Origin: UBA7332 sp051652645
GTDB lineage: Bacteria > Bacteroidota > Bacteroidia > Bacteroidales > UBA7332
Assembly (NCBI GenBank): GCA_051652645.1
Contig: JBOFUP010000024.1
Span: 1 to 64,000 of the forward strand
Reading direction: 5' to 3'
DNA: 64,000 bases
Below, in pieces: positions 9,347 through 17,092 of this stretch (the first letter of the stretch is position 1; each line of letters begins with the position of its first letter). The notes under the pieces were generated by a model that made no database searches, was not told the DNA's origin, and was given only the letters and a program-made list of their open reading frames with translations. Made by a program: the position numbers and the translations under genes.

Positions 9347-9811
9347 TTAGTTTGCTTGAACTGCTGAGTAGTTGATTTTCAAAGCTTGAGCCTCACGTAG
9401 AGCTTGCTTGATATCAACAATAACACCCATTTTAGTAGCTTGATCGACTTTCATTGACACAGTCATATATGCCTGGTCTTCCTCTTTCATGCTAGAACGT
9501 TCTTGAGCAATATAGTCTTGAATCTCACTCACTTCAGCAAACTTATCGTTCAACTGAATACGAGTCTCACCTCCCATTTTCTTACGAAACTCCATGGTTG
9601 GCTTACCCGCATAGATGAATGTTACCAAAGACTTCTTCTCCAACTTCTGTAACTCAGTTGCTTGAGGGAGTCTAAACTCTACTTTAAGTGTAACCTCTCT
9701 CATCGTGGTTACAATCATAAAGAAGAATAGAAGTGTAAAGATCAAATCGGGCAATGAAGAGGTGTTCAATGCAGGCATTTCGCGACCCCCTGATTTACTA
9801 AATTTTCCCAT
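9347..9811 (-). CDS. exbD: ExbD/TolR-family proton-channel subunit (second copy)
   Basis: A 154-residue protein with a short cytoplasmic N-terminus, one membrane helix carrying the conserved aspartate (LPDLIFTLLFFFM, Asp about 22) and a periplasmic domain. With ExbB it converts proton flow into force delivered through TonB to outer-membrane receptors. Its start codon overlaps the stop of the preceding exbD by one base, indicating translational coupling. Bacteroidales commonly carry two divergent ExbD proteins in this operon. Which of them partners TonB cannot be told from sequence. Confidence 0.88.
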   Translation of the reverse strand: MGKFSKSGGREMPALNTSSLPDLIFTLLFFFMIVTTMREVTLKVEFRLPQATELQKLEKKSLVTFIYAGKPTMEFRKKMGGETRIQLNDKFAEVSEIQDYIAQERSSMKEEDQAYMTVSMKVDQATKMGVIVDIKQALREAQALKINYSAVQAN

Positions 9812-10401
9812 TATTTTCCTCCTCCATAGTTTTTAGGTTCTGCTTCGGAGATCTTCTGAGGGTAGATAGTCTGTACAGCCTTCTTCTCCTCATCGTTCAA
9901 CTCTTCAAACACTTTACCGAATTTCTTATTAGAGATGTTATTACGAAGTTCATTAATAGACGCAATCAACTCATTCTGAACTCTAATATAAGCTTGATAT
10001 TCAGTTCCACGGTCATTTTGAAGAGATATAACATGGTTTTTTGTAACCATTGTTGCACCAAAGAATGGTACATCTACAACAAAACGCTCAGGAAGAGTAG
10101 GATCGTCATTACTATTTTCGATAAACTCTTTAGTCTTCTCTTTTAATTGAGTAACGTCCAAAGGTTGGCCGTTTACCATCAACTGGTTGTTTGAGTTGAT
10201 CAAAACAACCAAGACGTTACGCTCTTTAACATCAATATCTTCTTGCTTCTGATCTTTTGGCACTGGTGGAGGTAGACGTCTAGCCAAACCTCTATCAGTA
10301 TCCATAGACGTAGTGATCAAGAAGAAAATAAGTAGCAAGAACGCAATATCTGCCGTTGAACTGGCATTAATTTCAGGTACTTTTTTCTTTTTTCTTGCCA
10401 T
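9811..10401 (-). CDS. exbD: ExbD/TolR-family proton-channel subunit (first copy)
   Basis: A 196-residue ExbD-like protein: lysine-rich N-terminus (MARKKKKVPEINASSTAD), a membrane helix with the conserved proton-carrying Asp (about residue 18), then a longer periplasmic domain than its neighbour. The C-terminal part (about 140-185) adds a charged helical extension beginning near ELRNNISNKKFGKVFEELND. It is encoded between the four-helix membrane protein and the second exbD in the same operon, and is part of the inner-membrane energising complex for TonB-dependent transport. Confidence 0.88.
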   Translation of the reverse strand: MARKKKKVPEINASSTADIAFLLLIFFLITTSMDTDRGLARRLPPPVPKDQKQEDIDVKERNVLVVLINSNNQLMVNGQPLDVTQLKEKTKEFIENSNDDPTLPERFVVDVPFFGATMVTKNHVISLQNDRGTEYQAYIRVQNELIASINELRNNISNKKFGKVFEELNDEEKKAVQTIYPQKISEAEPKNYGGGK

Positions 10402-10448
10402 TTTGCTTTGTTATTTTTAGTTAGATAAAGGAGAGTCCCCTATATCAA

Positions 10449-10910
10449 TTATTTCTTAACTAGTTTCAAAACGTTTGACAACGAAATTGAAACAACAGCA
10501 AAACCAATCAAGAAATATGAAGAGTAAAGCATCATATCAGCTATCTTCAAAGTTCCTGGTACGTTATCTTCACCATCATAACCTGGAAGGTCAAGAACCG
10601 TCCCGTCTGCGATAGCATAAGTTACACCAAGCACAGCAGCAAATAGTGCTATATTAACAACAGTCTCCAACGCTTTCTTTGGCGTATCTTTAAGAGAAAC
10701 TCCGAATTGGAATAGTGCAAAAAAGGCTGTACATACAATACCAATACCTACAAGTGCATATGCCCAAAACATCAAGATCTCTGTATTTATAGGCTCTAAT
10801 ACCTCAGCATTCGGGTCAGTATACCCTCCACCATAGTACAATCCTAAGACTACTACAGTAACTGCAAGCATGAAGTATAGAGACCACTTTGCAATTTTAC
10901 CGATTGACAT
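10449..10910 (-). CDS. Four-helix membrane protein of the Exb operon
   Basis: A 153-residue protein with four predicted membrane helices (about 10-27, 44-70, 82-102, 126-148) and no known catalytic motif. It is embedded between exbB (8-base gap) and exbD (47-base gap). The same gene order is common in Bacteroidales Exb operons, so it probably belongs to or stabilises the proton-channel complex. Its biochemical role is not known to me, and I infer function from position alone. Confidence 0.75.
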   Translation of the reverse strand: MSIGKIAKWSLYFMLAVTVVVLGLYYGGGYTDPNAEVLEPINTEILMFWAYALVGIGIVCTAFFALFQFGVSLKDTPKKALETVVNIALFAAVLGVTYAIADGTVLDLPGYDGEDNVPGTLKIADMMLYSSYFLIGFAVVSISLSNVLKLVKK

Positions 10911-10918
10911 AGTCTTAA

Positions 10919-11716
10919 TTATTTATTGTATTTAGAATTGTATTTGATTACAAGGTCAAGCAAAGAAACAGAAGAATCTTCCATATCGTTCAATATGCTT
11001 TCTACTTTAGCAAGTACGTAGTTGTAGAACAATTGAAGGATCAAAGCAACGATCAAACCACCGATAGTAGTGATCAAGGCAACCTTCATACCACCCGCAA
11101 CAACAGTTGGAGAGATATCACCAACTTGCTGGATCTTATCAAATGCCTGAACCATACCGATTACAGTACCCAAGAATCCTAGAGATGGAGCCATAGCAAT
11201 AAATAGAGTGATCCAAGAAAGACCTTTCTCAAGCAAACCAGCTTGTACACCACCGTAAGATACTACAGCTTTTTCAACTACATCAATACCGTGATCCATA
11301 CGCATAAGACCTTGGTAGAAGATAGAAGCGATAGGACCTCTAGTGTTACGACAGATAGTCTTAGCACCTTCAAGATCACCTTTATTCAAAGCTTCTTCGA
11401 TTTGAGCCAACAATTTCTTAGTGTTAACCTCAGCTAGGTTCAAATAGATGATACGCTCAATGATGAATGCCATACCGAAGATCAAAGCAATCATTACGAT
11501 AGACATAAAGAACGCGTTACCTTCGATAAACTTAGTTTTTAGAGCTTTGTGAAGACCAACTTCTTCTGTAGCCATTTCAGTTGTTGCAGCAGCAACTCCT
11601 TGAGCTTGCTCAGCCACTTGCTCAACTTGAGCAACTGGTGCTTCATCTTGAGCCATTACGGTTGTTCCCATCGCGAGGAAACCAGACATTGCGAGAATAG
11701 CAAATAACTTTTTCAT
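10919..11716 (-). CDS. exbB: ExbB/TolQ/MotA-family proton-channel protein
   Basis: A 265-residue protein with an N-terminal signal-like helix (residues 3-22), an Ala/Gln/Glu-rich periplasmic linker (about 23-60), then the three-helix MotA/TolQ/ExbB domain. The hallmark loop is SLGFLGTVIGMVQAFDKIQQ, with VVAGGMKVALITTIGGLIVA following. It forms the pentameric proton channel that drives TonB. It is the first gene of the exbB-membrane protein-exbD-exbD-lrp cluster. The extended N-terminus with a cleavable-looking signal is usual in Bacteroidota ExbB. Confidence 0.9.
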   Translation of the reverse strand: MKKLFAILAMSGFLAMGTTVMAQDEAPVAQVEQVAEQAQGVAAATTEMATEEVGLHKALKTKFIEGNAFFMSIVMIALIFGMAFIIERIIYLNLAEVNTKKLLAQIEEALNKGDLEGAKTICRNTRGPIASIFYQGLMRMDHGIDVVEKAVVSYGGVQAGLLEKGLSWITLFIAMAPSLGFLGTVIGMVQAFDKIQQVGDISPTVVAGGMKVALITTIGGLIVALILQLFYNYVLAKVESILNDMEDSSVSLLDLVIKYNSKYNK

Positions 11717-11794
11717 CGTTCTTTAATTTTAGGTTTGTTTTTGATTATTGTTATTTAATTATTTCAATATATAATTTATAAAACTAATTCAACG

Positions 11795-11882
11795 CGGAGT
11801 GAGGGGGATTCGAACCCCCGAAGCACTTTTGGCGCTTACACGCTTTCCAGGCGTGCCTCTTCAACCACTCGAGCACCACTCC
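11795..11882 (-). tRNA. tRNA-Ser (anticodon GGA)
   Basis: The minus strand folds as a class II tRNA of 88 bases with acceptor stem GGAGTGG/TCACTCC (one G-T pair), anticodon loop CTGGAAA (anticodon GGA), a long variable arm (GCGCCAAAAGTGC region) and a T arm containing GGTTCGAATCC. The discriminator base is G, as expected for serine. No CCA is encoded. Confidence 0.95.
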
Positions 11883-11940
11883 TTTTGTTTAGTTTCTAAA
11901 AGTAGAAATTATTCTACCATATATCAATAGGTTTCGGACA

Positions 11941-11948
11941 CAAATGTA
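11941..11948 (-). promoter_or_regulatory. -7 promoter box for tRNA-Ser
   Basis: The minus strand reads TACATTTG, matching TAnnTTTG, about 59 bases before the tRNA 5' end. It is the only consensus -7 box between tatD and the tRNA. A read-through transcript could continue into exbB, for which I saw no clear promoter of its own. Confidence 0.45.
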
Positions 11949-12049
11949 AATAAATTTCTTACGTCTCCTACTTTTGGGTTCAATCTTTTATTATTAAAAC
12001 CGAAAAAAGTTTCAAAATAAGAGTATAAATGGACTAATAATATCACTTT

Positions 12050-12823
12050 TCACTTCTTTGAAGAAAGCGAAAAGATCATTTTCGCATTTTTTGTAGTGAT
12101 TTCTGCAACATATTCAATTGACACTTGATAAATATCAGAGAGAGCTTCTGCAACATTAATTACATTCCGTGGATGATTCCTTTTACCTCTATTTGGCACA
12201 GGGGTAAGATAGGGAGAGTCTGTCTCAAGAACCAATTTTTCAATCGGAATACTCTTCAGCTCTGATCTCAGGTTACTATTTTTAAAAGTGACGACCCCAT
12301 TAATCCCAAGATAAAAATCGCCAGCATTAAATATTCTTTGAGCTTGAGGAGCTGTCCCCGTAAAACTATGAAAAACGCCTTTAAGGCCACCTACTGATTC
12401 AACCACCTGCAAAACCTCATCGAAAGAGTCTCTCATATGAATCACCACAGGCAGACCAAGATCCTTTGCCCAACGAAGCTGTGTCTCAAAAGCCAACAAT
12501 TGTTCTTGAAGAAACTCTTTACTCCAATACAAATCGACTCCTATCTCTCCAACTGCACAATAACGTTTAGCATCCAAATTAGAACGAATCAATGATAACT
12601 GATTCTTGAAATCACCATTTATACTAGTTGGATGAATACCCATCATTGGAATACAGTAGCCTGGATATAGAGACTCAACCCTATTCATACTCACAATAGA
12701 CTCCTCGTCTACATTTGGCATTAAGATAAACTCTAAGCCAGACTCTTTACTCTCACTGACCACTTGATGAAGATCAACATCATACTCTTGACCATAAATA
12801 TGAGAGTGAGTATCGATATACAT
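12050..12823 (-). CDS. TatD-family metal-dependent DNase
   Basis: A 257-residue TIM-barrel hydrolase with all usual TatD metal-binding motifs in order: YIDTHSHIY (N-terminus), AVGEIGVDLYW, LPVVIHMRDSFDEV, GVFHSFTGTA and LVLETDSPYLTPVP. Family members cut DNA 3'-5' and act in DNA repair or degradation. Length is typical. It is followed by the polyprenyl synthase gene on the same strand (transcribed first, 24-27 bases away), so the two are likely co-transcribed. Confidence 0.92.
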   Translation of the reverse strand: MYIDTHSHIYGQEYDVDLHQVVSESKESGLEFILMPNVDEESIVSMNRVESLYPGYCIPMMGIHPTSINGDFKNQLSLIRSNLDAKRYCAVGEIGVDLYWSKEFLQEQLLAFETQLRWAKDLGLPVVIHMRDSFDEVLQVVESVGGLKGVFHSFTGTAPQAQRIFNAGDFYLGINGVVTFKNSNLRSELKSIPIEKLVLETDSPYLTPVPNRGKRNHPRNVINVAEALSDIYQVSIEYVAEITTKNAKMIFSLSSKK

Positions 12824-12846
12824 AGTAATAATAATTTATTGCGACT

Positions 12847-13827
12847 TTACATCTCGCGAGATAACAACATATCCGCCAAACTAATCAATTCAACTTTTCT
12901 TTCATCAGCTATTCCCAATCTTTGAAGAGAAGCTATAGCTAAATCAGAATAATAACTCATCCTCTCAACACAAAGCTTCTTGACATCAATCTCATTAAAA
13001 ATAGATGTAACCATTTTTACTTTCAGATCCTTTTGCAAAGAACCATCATTCATGATTGATAAAAGCCTTTGACGAGTCTCGTCGTTAGAAACCCTCAGAG
13101 CTTCTAACAGCAGAAAAGTCTTCTTATTGCATACTATATCACCACCAATCTCTTTACCAAACTTAAGTGGATCACCATAGACATCCAAAAGATCATCCTT
13201 TAACTGAAAAGCAATACCTAGATTCTCTCCGAACACATACAACTGCTCCTGATCTTCTTTTGATGCACCAACTGAAATAGCCCCCATCTGAAGGGAACAA
13301 CCTAATAGCACAGCAGTCTTGAGTCTAATCATCTCAAGATACTCTTCTGTTGTCACGTCACTCCTTGACTCAAAAGCCATATCCAACTGCTGACCTTCGC
13401 ATACTTCACGTGCTGTTCTTGAAAATACAGAAAGAAGCTCAGGAAGAGAAGCTCTCTGACTTGTGCAAACAGCCTCATAAGCCACAATAAGCATAGCGTC
13501 ACCAGAAAGTATTGCACTATTCTCATTCCACACTTTATGAACAGTAGGCTTTCCTCTTCTCACATCTGCTCTATCCATCACATCATCATGAAGCAGAGTG
13601 AAATTATGGAATATCTCCACACCAATTGCGGAAGGCATTGCCAACTGAATATCATCACTAAATAGATTTGCTCCCATTAATGATAAAATAGGCCTAATCC
13701 TCTTACCCCCTAAAGATAAGGAATAGTGAATTGGTGAATAAAGATCTGGAACATTAGACTGAAACTTCAATTGCGAAACCTCTTGATTTACTCTTTCAAG
13801 AATCGTCTCAAAACTATATACACTCAT
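12847..13827 (-). CDS. Polyprenyl diphosphate synthase (IspA/IspB type)
   Basis: Trans-isoprenyl diphosphate synthase of about 326 residues. The first aspartate-rich motif LLHDDVMDRADVRRGKPT and the second motif FQLKDDLLDVYGD are intact, as is GGKRIRPILSL. It should condense IPP with allylic diphosphates to make the long prenyl chain of quinones. The chain length is not readable. The reading frame extends three codons upstream to a GTG at 13836, but the ATG at 13827 gives the usual family start (MSVYSFETILERV). It lies upstream of tatD in the same transcription direction. Confidence 0.9.
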   Translation of the reverse strand: MSVYSFETILERVNQEVSQLKFQSNVPDLYSPIHYSLSLGGKRIRPILSLMGANLFSDDIQLAMPSAIGVEIFHNFTLLHDDVMDRADVRRGKPTVHKVWNENSAILSGDAMLIVAYEAVCTSQRASLPELLSVFSRTAREVCEGQQLDMAFESRSDVTTEEYLEMIRLKTAVLLGCSLQMGAISVGASKEDQEQLYVFGENLGIAFQLKDDLLDVYGDPLKFGKEIGGDIVCNKKTFLLLEALRVSNDETRQRLLSIMNDGSLQKDLKVKMVTSIFNEIDVKKLCVERMSYYSDLAIASLQRLGIADERKVELISLADMLLSREM

Positions 13828-13895
13828 AAGTATCACATTAACTATTAGAGACTAACAAAAAAACATCAAAGCAACTATTGGCTGCTCACTTACAA

Positions 13896-13928
13896 AAAGA
13901 GAGCACACCCTTAGGGAGCACTCTCTTT
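13896..13928 (-). terminator. Terminator after tonB
   Basis: Outer arms aaagagag (13896-13903) and ctctcttt (13921-13928) enclose an inner CCCT/AGGG pairing, forming a compact hairpin about 22 bases after the tonB stop codon on the minus strand. Confidence 0.6.
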
Positions 13929-13950
13929 GCATTTCTTAATATAAATAGTA

Positions 13951-14640
13951 TTACTGCAATCTAAAGTTGATTGGCACAGTATATTTTACACGAACTGGTT
14001 TACCACGCTGCTTTCCTGGTTTCCAAGCTGGCATAGCGTTGATAACACGTATTGCTTCTCTATCTAGAGATGGGTCAACACCCCTTACAACCTCAGGATC
14101 TACAACCTTACCATCACGGTTAATAGTGAAAGATACGATTACACGACCTTGGATTGCATTCTCTTGAGCAATAACTGGATATTTAACTGATTTACCCAAA
14201 TATTGCAATAGAGCAGTCTCACCACCTGGGAACTGAGGCATCTCCTCTACTACAGTAAAGATCTGATGTTCAGTTGGATCTTCCTCTTCAACAACAGGAG
14301 GTCTAAATTGAACCTCAACTTTTTGGTTTTTATCATCCTCAGTAGATGCAATTTCAACATCTTGTACCTCTTGCTTGTTGTCTACGATATTAATCTCTTC
14401 AACAACTGTAGGAGGTGCTGGAGGAGGAGGAGGAGGAGGAGGGGTCTCTTGACGTGTGATAGGAATAATCTCTTCCTCAAAAAAGGCATCAGATACTCCT
14501 GCTAGGTCAGCTTTCTTTACATCAGAGGTTGTCCACTCGAAACCTACAAAAATTGCAGCTAGAACAAAAACATACCCAAGAAGCAAGTAAACCAGCCTCT
14601 TGTTCTCCAAATCTGCTTGTGGTGACTTTTTTATTTCCAT
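13951..14640 (-). CDS. tonB: TonB energy-transducing protein
   Basis: A 229-residue protein: one N-terminal membrane helix (about 17-37), a proline tract (ETPPPPPPPPAPPTVVEE, about 64-80), an acidic spacer, and a C-terminal TonB domain (about 140-229) with YPVIAQENAIQGRVIVSF and a final VKYTVPINFRLQ. It spans the periplasm and transmits ExbBD force to TonB-dependent receptors, two of which are encoded in this window. It is transcribed separately from exbB, between its own -7 box and a hairpin. Confidence 0.93.
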   Translation of the reverse strand: MEIKKSPQADLENKRLVYLLLGYVFVLAAIFVGFEWTTSDVKKADLAGVSDAFFEEEIIPITRQETPPPPPPPPAPPTVVEEINIVDNKQEVQDVEIASTEDDKNQKVEVQFRPPVVEEEDPTEHQIFTVVEEMPQFPGGETALLQYLGKSVKYPVIAQENAIQGRVIVSFTINRDGKVVDPEVVRGVDPSLDREAIRVINAMPAWKPGKQRGKPVRVKYTVPINFRLQ

Positions 14641-14696
14641 ATTTACTTAGTATTATATTTCTTGGTTGAATTCAAAGGAGCAGCCTTCGTTTGGTG

Positions 14697-14704
14697 CAAA
14701 TGTA
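14697..14704 (-). promoter_or_regulatory. -7 promoter box for tonB
   Basis: The minus strand reads TACATTTG followed by C, an exact TAnnTTTG match 57 bases before the tonB start. No TTTG at the expected -33 position. Confidence 0.5.
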
Positions 14705-14803
14705 ATATTTTTTTTATTTGAGCTATTTCCTTTTGACTCTTTTTTTGCCAAAAACTATGATTTATTTGCACCAAGATAGTATAATAATGACCTTTCTAGT
14801 AAT

Positions 14804-14834
14804 AAAACCCCGAAACAATAAGCTTCGAGGTTTT
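14804..14834 (-). terminator. Terminator after dsbD
   Basis: Arms aaaaccccgaa (14804-14814) and ttcgaggtttt (14824-14834) pair over 11 bases with one wobble and are followed by T-rich sequence on the minus strand, 14 bases after the dsbD stop. Confidence 0.7.
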
Positions 14835-14847
14835 AATTTACAATATA

Positions 14848-16854
14848 TTACTTTCTGAAATTTGAAGCTCCTTCTTTTAGGAATTTGAGAAAGTTACTTG
14901 CATTTGGGTCAAACGCATAGTTATTCTCAGTCAAGATCGTTCCATCTGGATGCATAATAACGTAGTACGGTTGAGCATTAGCTTGGAACATTGTAATCTG
15001 AAGATTCGAATTCTTTTGACTTAGCAATTTTGATTCTCTGCCATTGCGGTCAACAAACCACTCATCTTGAGGCAGCTCAACGGTTCTTTCATCAACATAG
15101 AGTGCAGCAATTACAAAATCCTCTTTTAGTGACTTCAAAACCTCAGAATCTGCCCAAACCTGCTGTTCCATCTTTCTACAATTCACACAAGCTTTTCCAG
15201 TAAAATCTAGCAAGATAGGCTTATTTAGCTTCTTTGCACACTCAAGTGCTTGATCATAATCAAAATACCCCTTCAAACCATGAGGCAATGAAAGCTTATC
15301 TGAATATTTAGGTGTCTCACAAATTGAGTTCTCAACATAAGAAGCGGTAGAAGATTGGCCAACATTGGACTCTCTAACCAACTTCTCTATATTAAAATCT
15401 TGATTCTTGATGCTCGGCAACCACCCTGATAAAGCATGAAGTGGCGCTCCCCACAATCCAGGAACCATATAAACTACGAATGTAAAGGTAATTATAGACA
15501 AAAGAAGTCTAAACCAACTCTTAATAACATTAGACTCGCTATCATGCGGAAATCTTAGTTTACCCAATAGGTAAAGACCTAGCATAGTAAATATTACAAT
15601 CCAAGCCGACAAGTAGATTTCACGGTCCAAGATTCTCCATCCATAAACCTCATCAGCAACATTGATAAATTTCAAAGCAAAAGCCAACTCGACGAAAGCT
15701 AGACAAACCTTAACTGAATTCAACCAACCTCCAGACTTAGGCAATTTACCCATCAATTTAGGGAAGAATGCAAAGAATGTAAATGGAATAGCAAATGCTA
15801 AAGAGAATCCAACCATACCAACGATTGGGCGAATAACCTCACCTCCCACTGCACTAATAGCAACAGTACCTGCAATTGGCAAAGTACAAGAGAAGGACAC
15901 CAACACTAGAGTCATTGCCATGAAGATAGGGCCAATAAAATCTCCTTTATCTTCATTCTGAACTGACTTATTCACCAACCATGACGGAGCTGTAATCTCA
16001 AAATATCCAAATAAAGATATTGCAAACACAAAGAAGATAGATGCAAACAACAAGTTTGGCAACCAATGGGTACTCATAAGGTTTGCAAAGTTCTCACCAA
16101 ATAGCATTGCCAACAATGTCCCAAATATAGTGTAGATAAGAACTATAGATACACCATATATAATAGCCTGCAACTTACCTTTTGACCCACTCTTTATAAA
16201 GAATGAAACTGTCATAGGGATCATCGGGAACACACAAGGAGTTAATAATCCGATAAGTCCACCTCCAAAAGCAATCCAAAAGAAAGACCAAAGAGACTCC
16301 TCCCCTTTCGCTGACTCTTCTTCAAGGTGAGCGGCCTCTGAGACTGTCGTCACCTCATCTTCAACCACCTTAGCTACAGCTACTGCAGATGAAATTGAAG
16401 GAACGTCAATTGAAAACAGATTATCAAAGAAAGGAACGCAACTACCATTATTGCATACCATGTACTTAAACGTCCCATTAACTTTGAATGACTCATTCGT
16501 TTGGGCCTTGATCTTCTGTGTGAAAGTCACACTATTCTTAAAATAAGTCACATCTGCATCAAACTCTGCTTGATACTCAGTAATGCCTTGAGGTTCTATC
16601 AAAGAGCCAATGGTTTCAAATGCACTACTCTTATCAACATCAAATGATGTAGCAATAGGACCATCCTCTACAACTTTTGAAGAATAAAGATGATAACCTG
16701 ACTCAATTGTCGCATGCATAGATAGCTCTACGATATCCGAATCTCCTACTTGTTTGGCCGAAAATTGCCACTTTACAGGTTGACTCATTTGGGAGAATAC
16801 AACTCCTACAAATGCAAAAAGCATTAAGATTGTTGATAAGGTTTTTCTCATCAT
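14848..16854 (-). CDS. dsbD: Thiol:disulfide interchange protein DsbD
   Basis: A 668-residue, three-domain protein. After a signal peptide comes an N-terminal periplasmic DsbD-alpha domain (about 25-155, with the VCNNGSCVPF cysteine pair). A membrane domain of about eight helices (about 190-470) starts LLTPCVFPMIPM, with the second cysteine in SFSCTLPIAG. A C-terminal thioredoxin domain has the CVNC active site (Cys about 556 and 559). It carries electrons from cytoplasmic thioredoxin to periplasmic thiol proteins. It is flanked by a promoter and a terminator, so probably monocistronic. Length is slightly greater than E. coli DsbD. Confidence 0.93.
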   Translation of the reverse strand: MMRKTLSTILMLFAFVGVVFSQMSQPVKWQFSAKQVGDSDIVELSMHATIESGYHLYSSKVVEDGPIATSFDVDKSSAFETIGSLIEPQGITEYQAEFDADVTYFKNSVTFTQKIKAQTNESFKVNGTFKYMVCNNGSCVPFFDNLFSIDVPSISSAVAVAKVVEDEVTTVSEAAHLEEESAKGEESLWSFFWIAFGGGLIGLLTPCVFPMIPMTVSFFIKSGSKGKLQAIIYGVSIVLIYTIFGTLLAMLFGENFANLMSTHWLPNLLFASIFFVFAISLFGYFEITAPSWLVNKSVQNEDKGDFIGPIFMAMTLVLVSFSCTLPIAGTVAISAVGGEVIRPIVGMVGFSLAFAIPFTFFAFFPKLMGKLPKSGGWLNSVKVCLAFVELAFALKFINVADEVYGWRILDREIYLSAWIVIFTMLGLYLLGKLRFPHDSESNVIKSWFRLLLSIITFTFVVYMVPGLWGAPLHALSGWLPSIKNQDFNIEKLVRESNVGQSSTASYVENSICETPKYSDKLSLPHGLKGYFDYDQALECAKKLNKPILLDFTGKACVNCRKMEQQVWADSEVLKSLKEDFVIAALYVDERTVELPQDEWFVDRNGRESKLLSQKNSNLQITMFQANAQPYYVIMHPDGTILTENNYAFDPNASNFLKFLKEGASNFRK

Positions 16855-16893
16855 ATGTTTGATTAGTTATAATAATTTGCTACTATATCACTA

Positions 16894-16923
16894 CAAAGGT
16901 AGCAGTATTTTAATTTTCTCAAA
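16894..16923 (-). promoter_or_regulatory. Promoter for dsbD
   Basis: The minus strand shows TTTG (-33, 16920-16923), 18 bases, then TACCTTTG (-7, 16894-16901), a good match to the Bacteroidota promoter consensus, about 40 bases before the dsbD start. Confidence 0.6.
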
Positions 16924-17060
16924 GTTAAAATCACTAAATTGAGTCTCATTTTTTGACATTTTACTTTTTATCTGTCTCTTAGCCAAATAGCATTATCACA
17001 TCAATGATAATTGTTTTCTCAAATCAGATATCAATCTGAATCTGAAATAGGTAATTTTGT

Positions 17061-17068
17061 TACTTTTG
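17061..17068 (+). promoter_or_regulatory. -7 promoter box for ispG
   Basis: TACTTTTG followed by CA lies 24 bases before the ispG ATG, so transcription would begin about 17074 and leave a roughly 20-base leader. It is the first gene of the plus-strand pair ispG-MATE. Confidence 0.5.
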
Positions 17069-17092
17069 CAATCAAATTAAGCGCAATATAAT

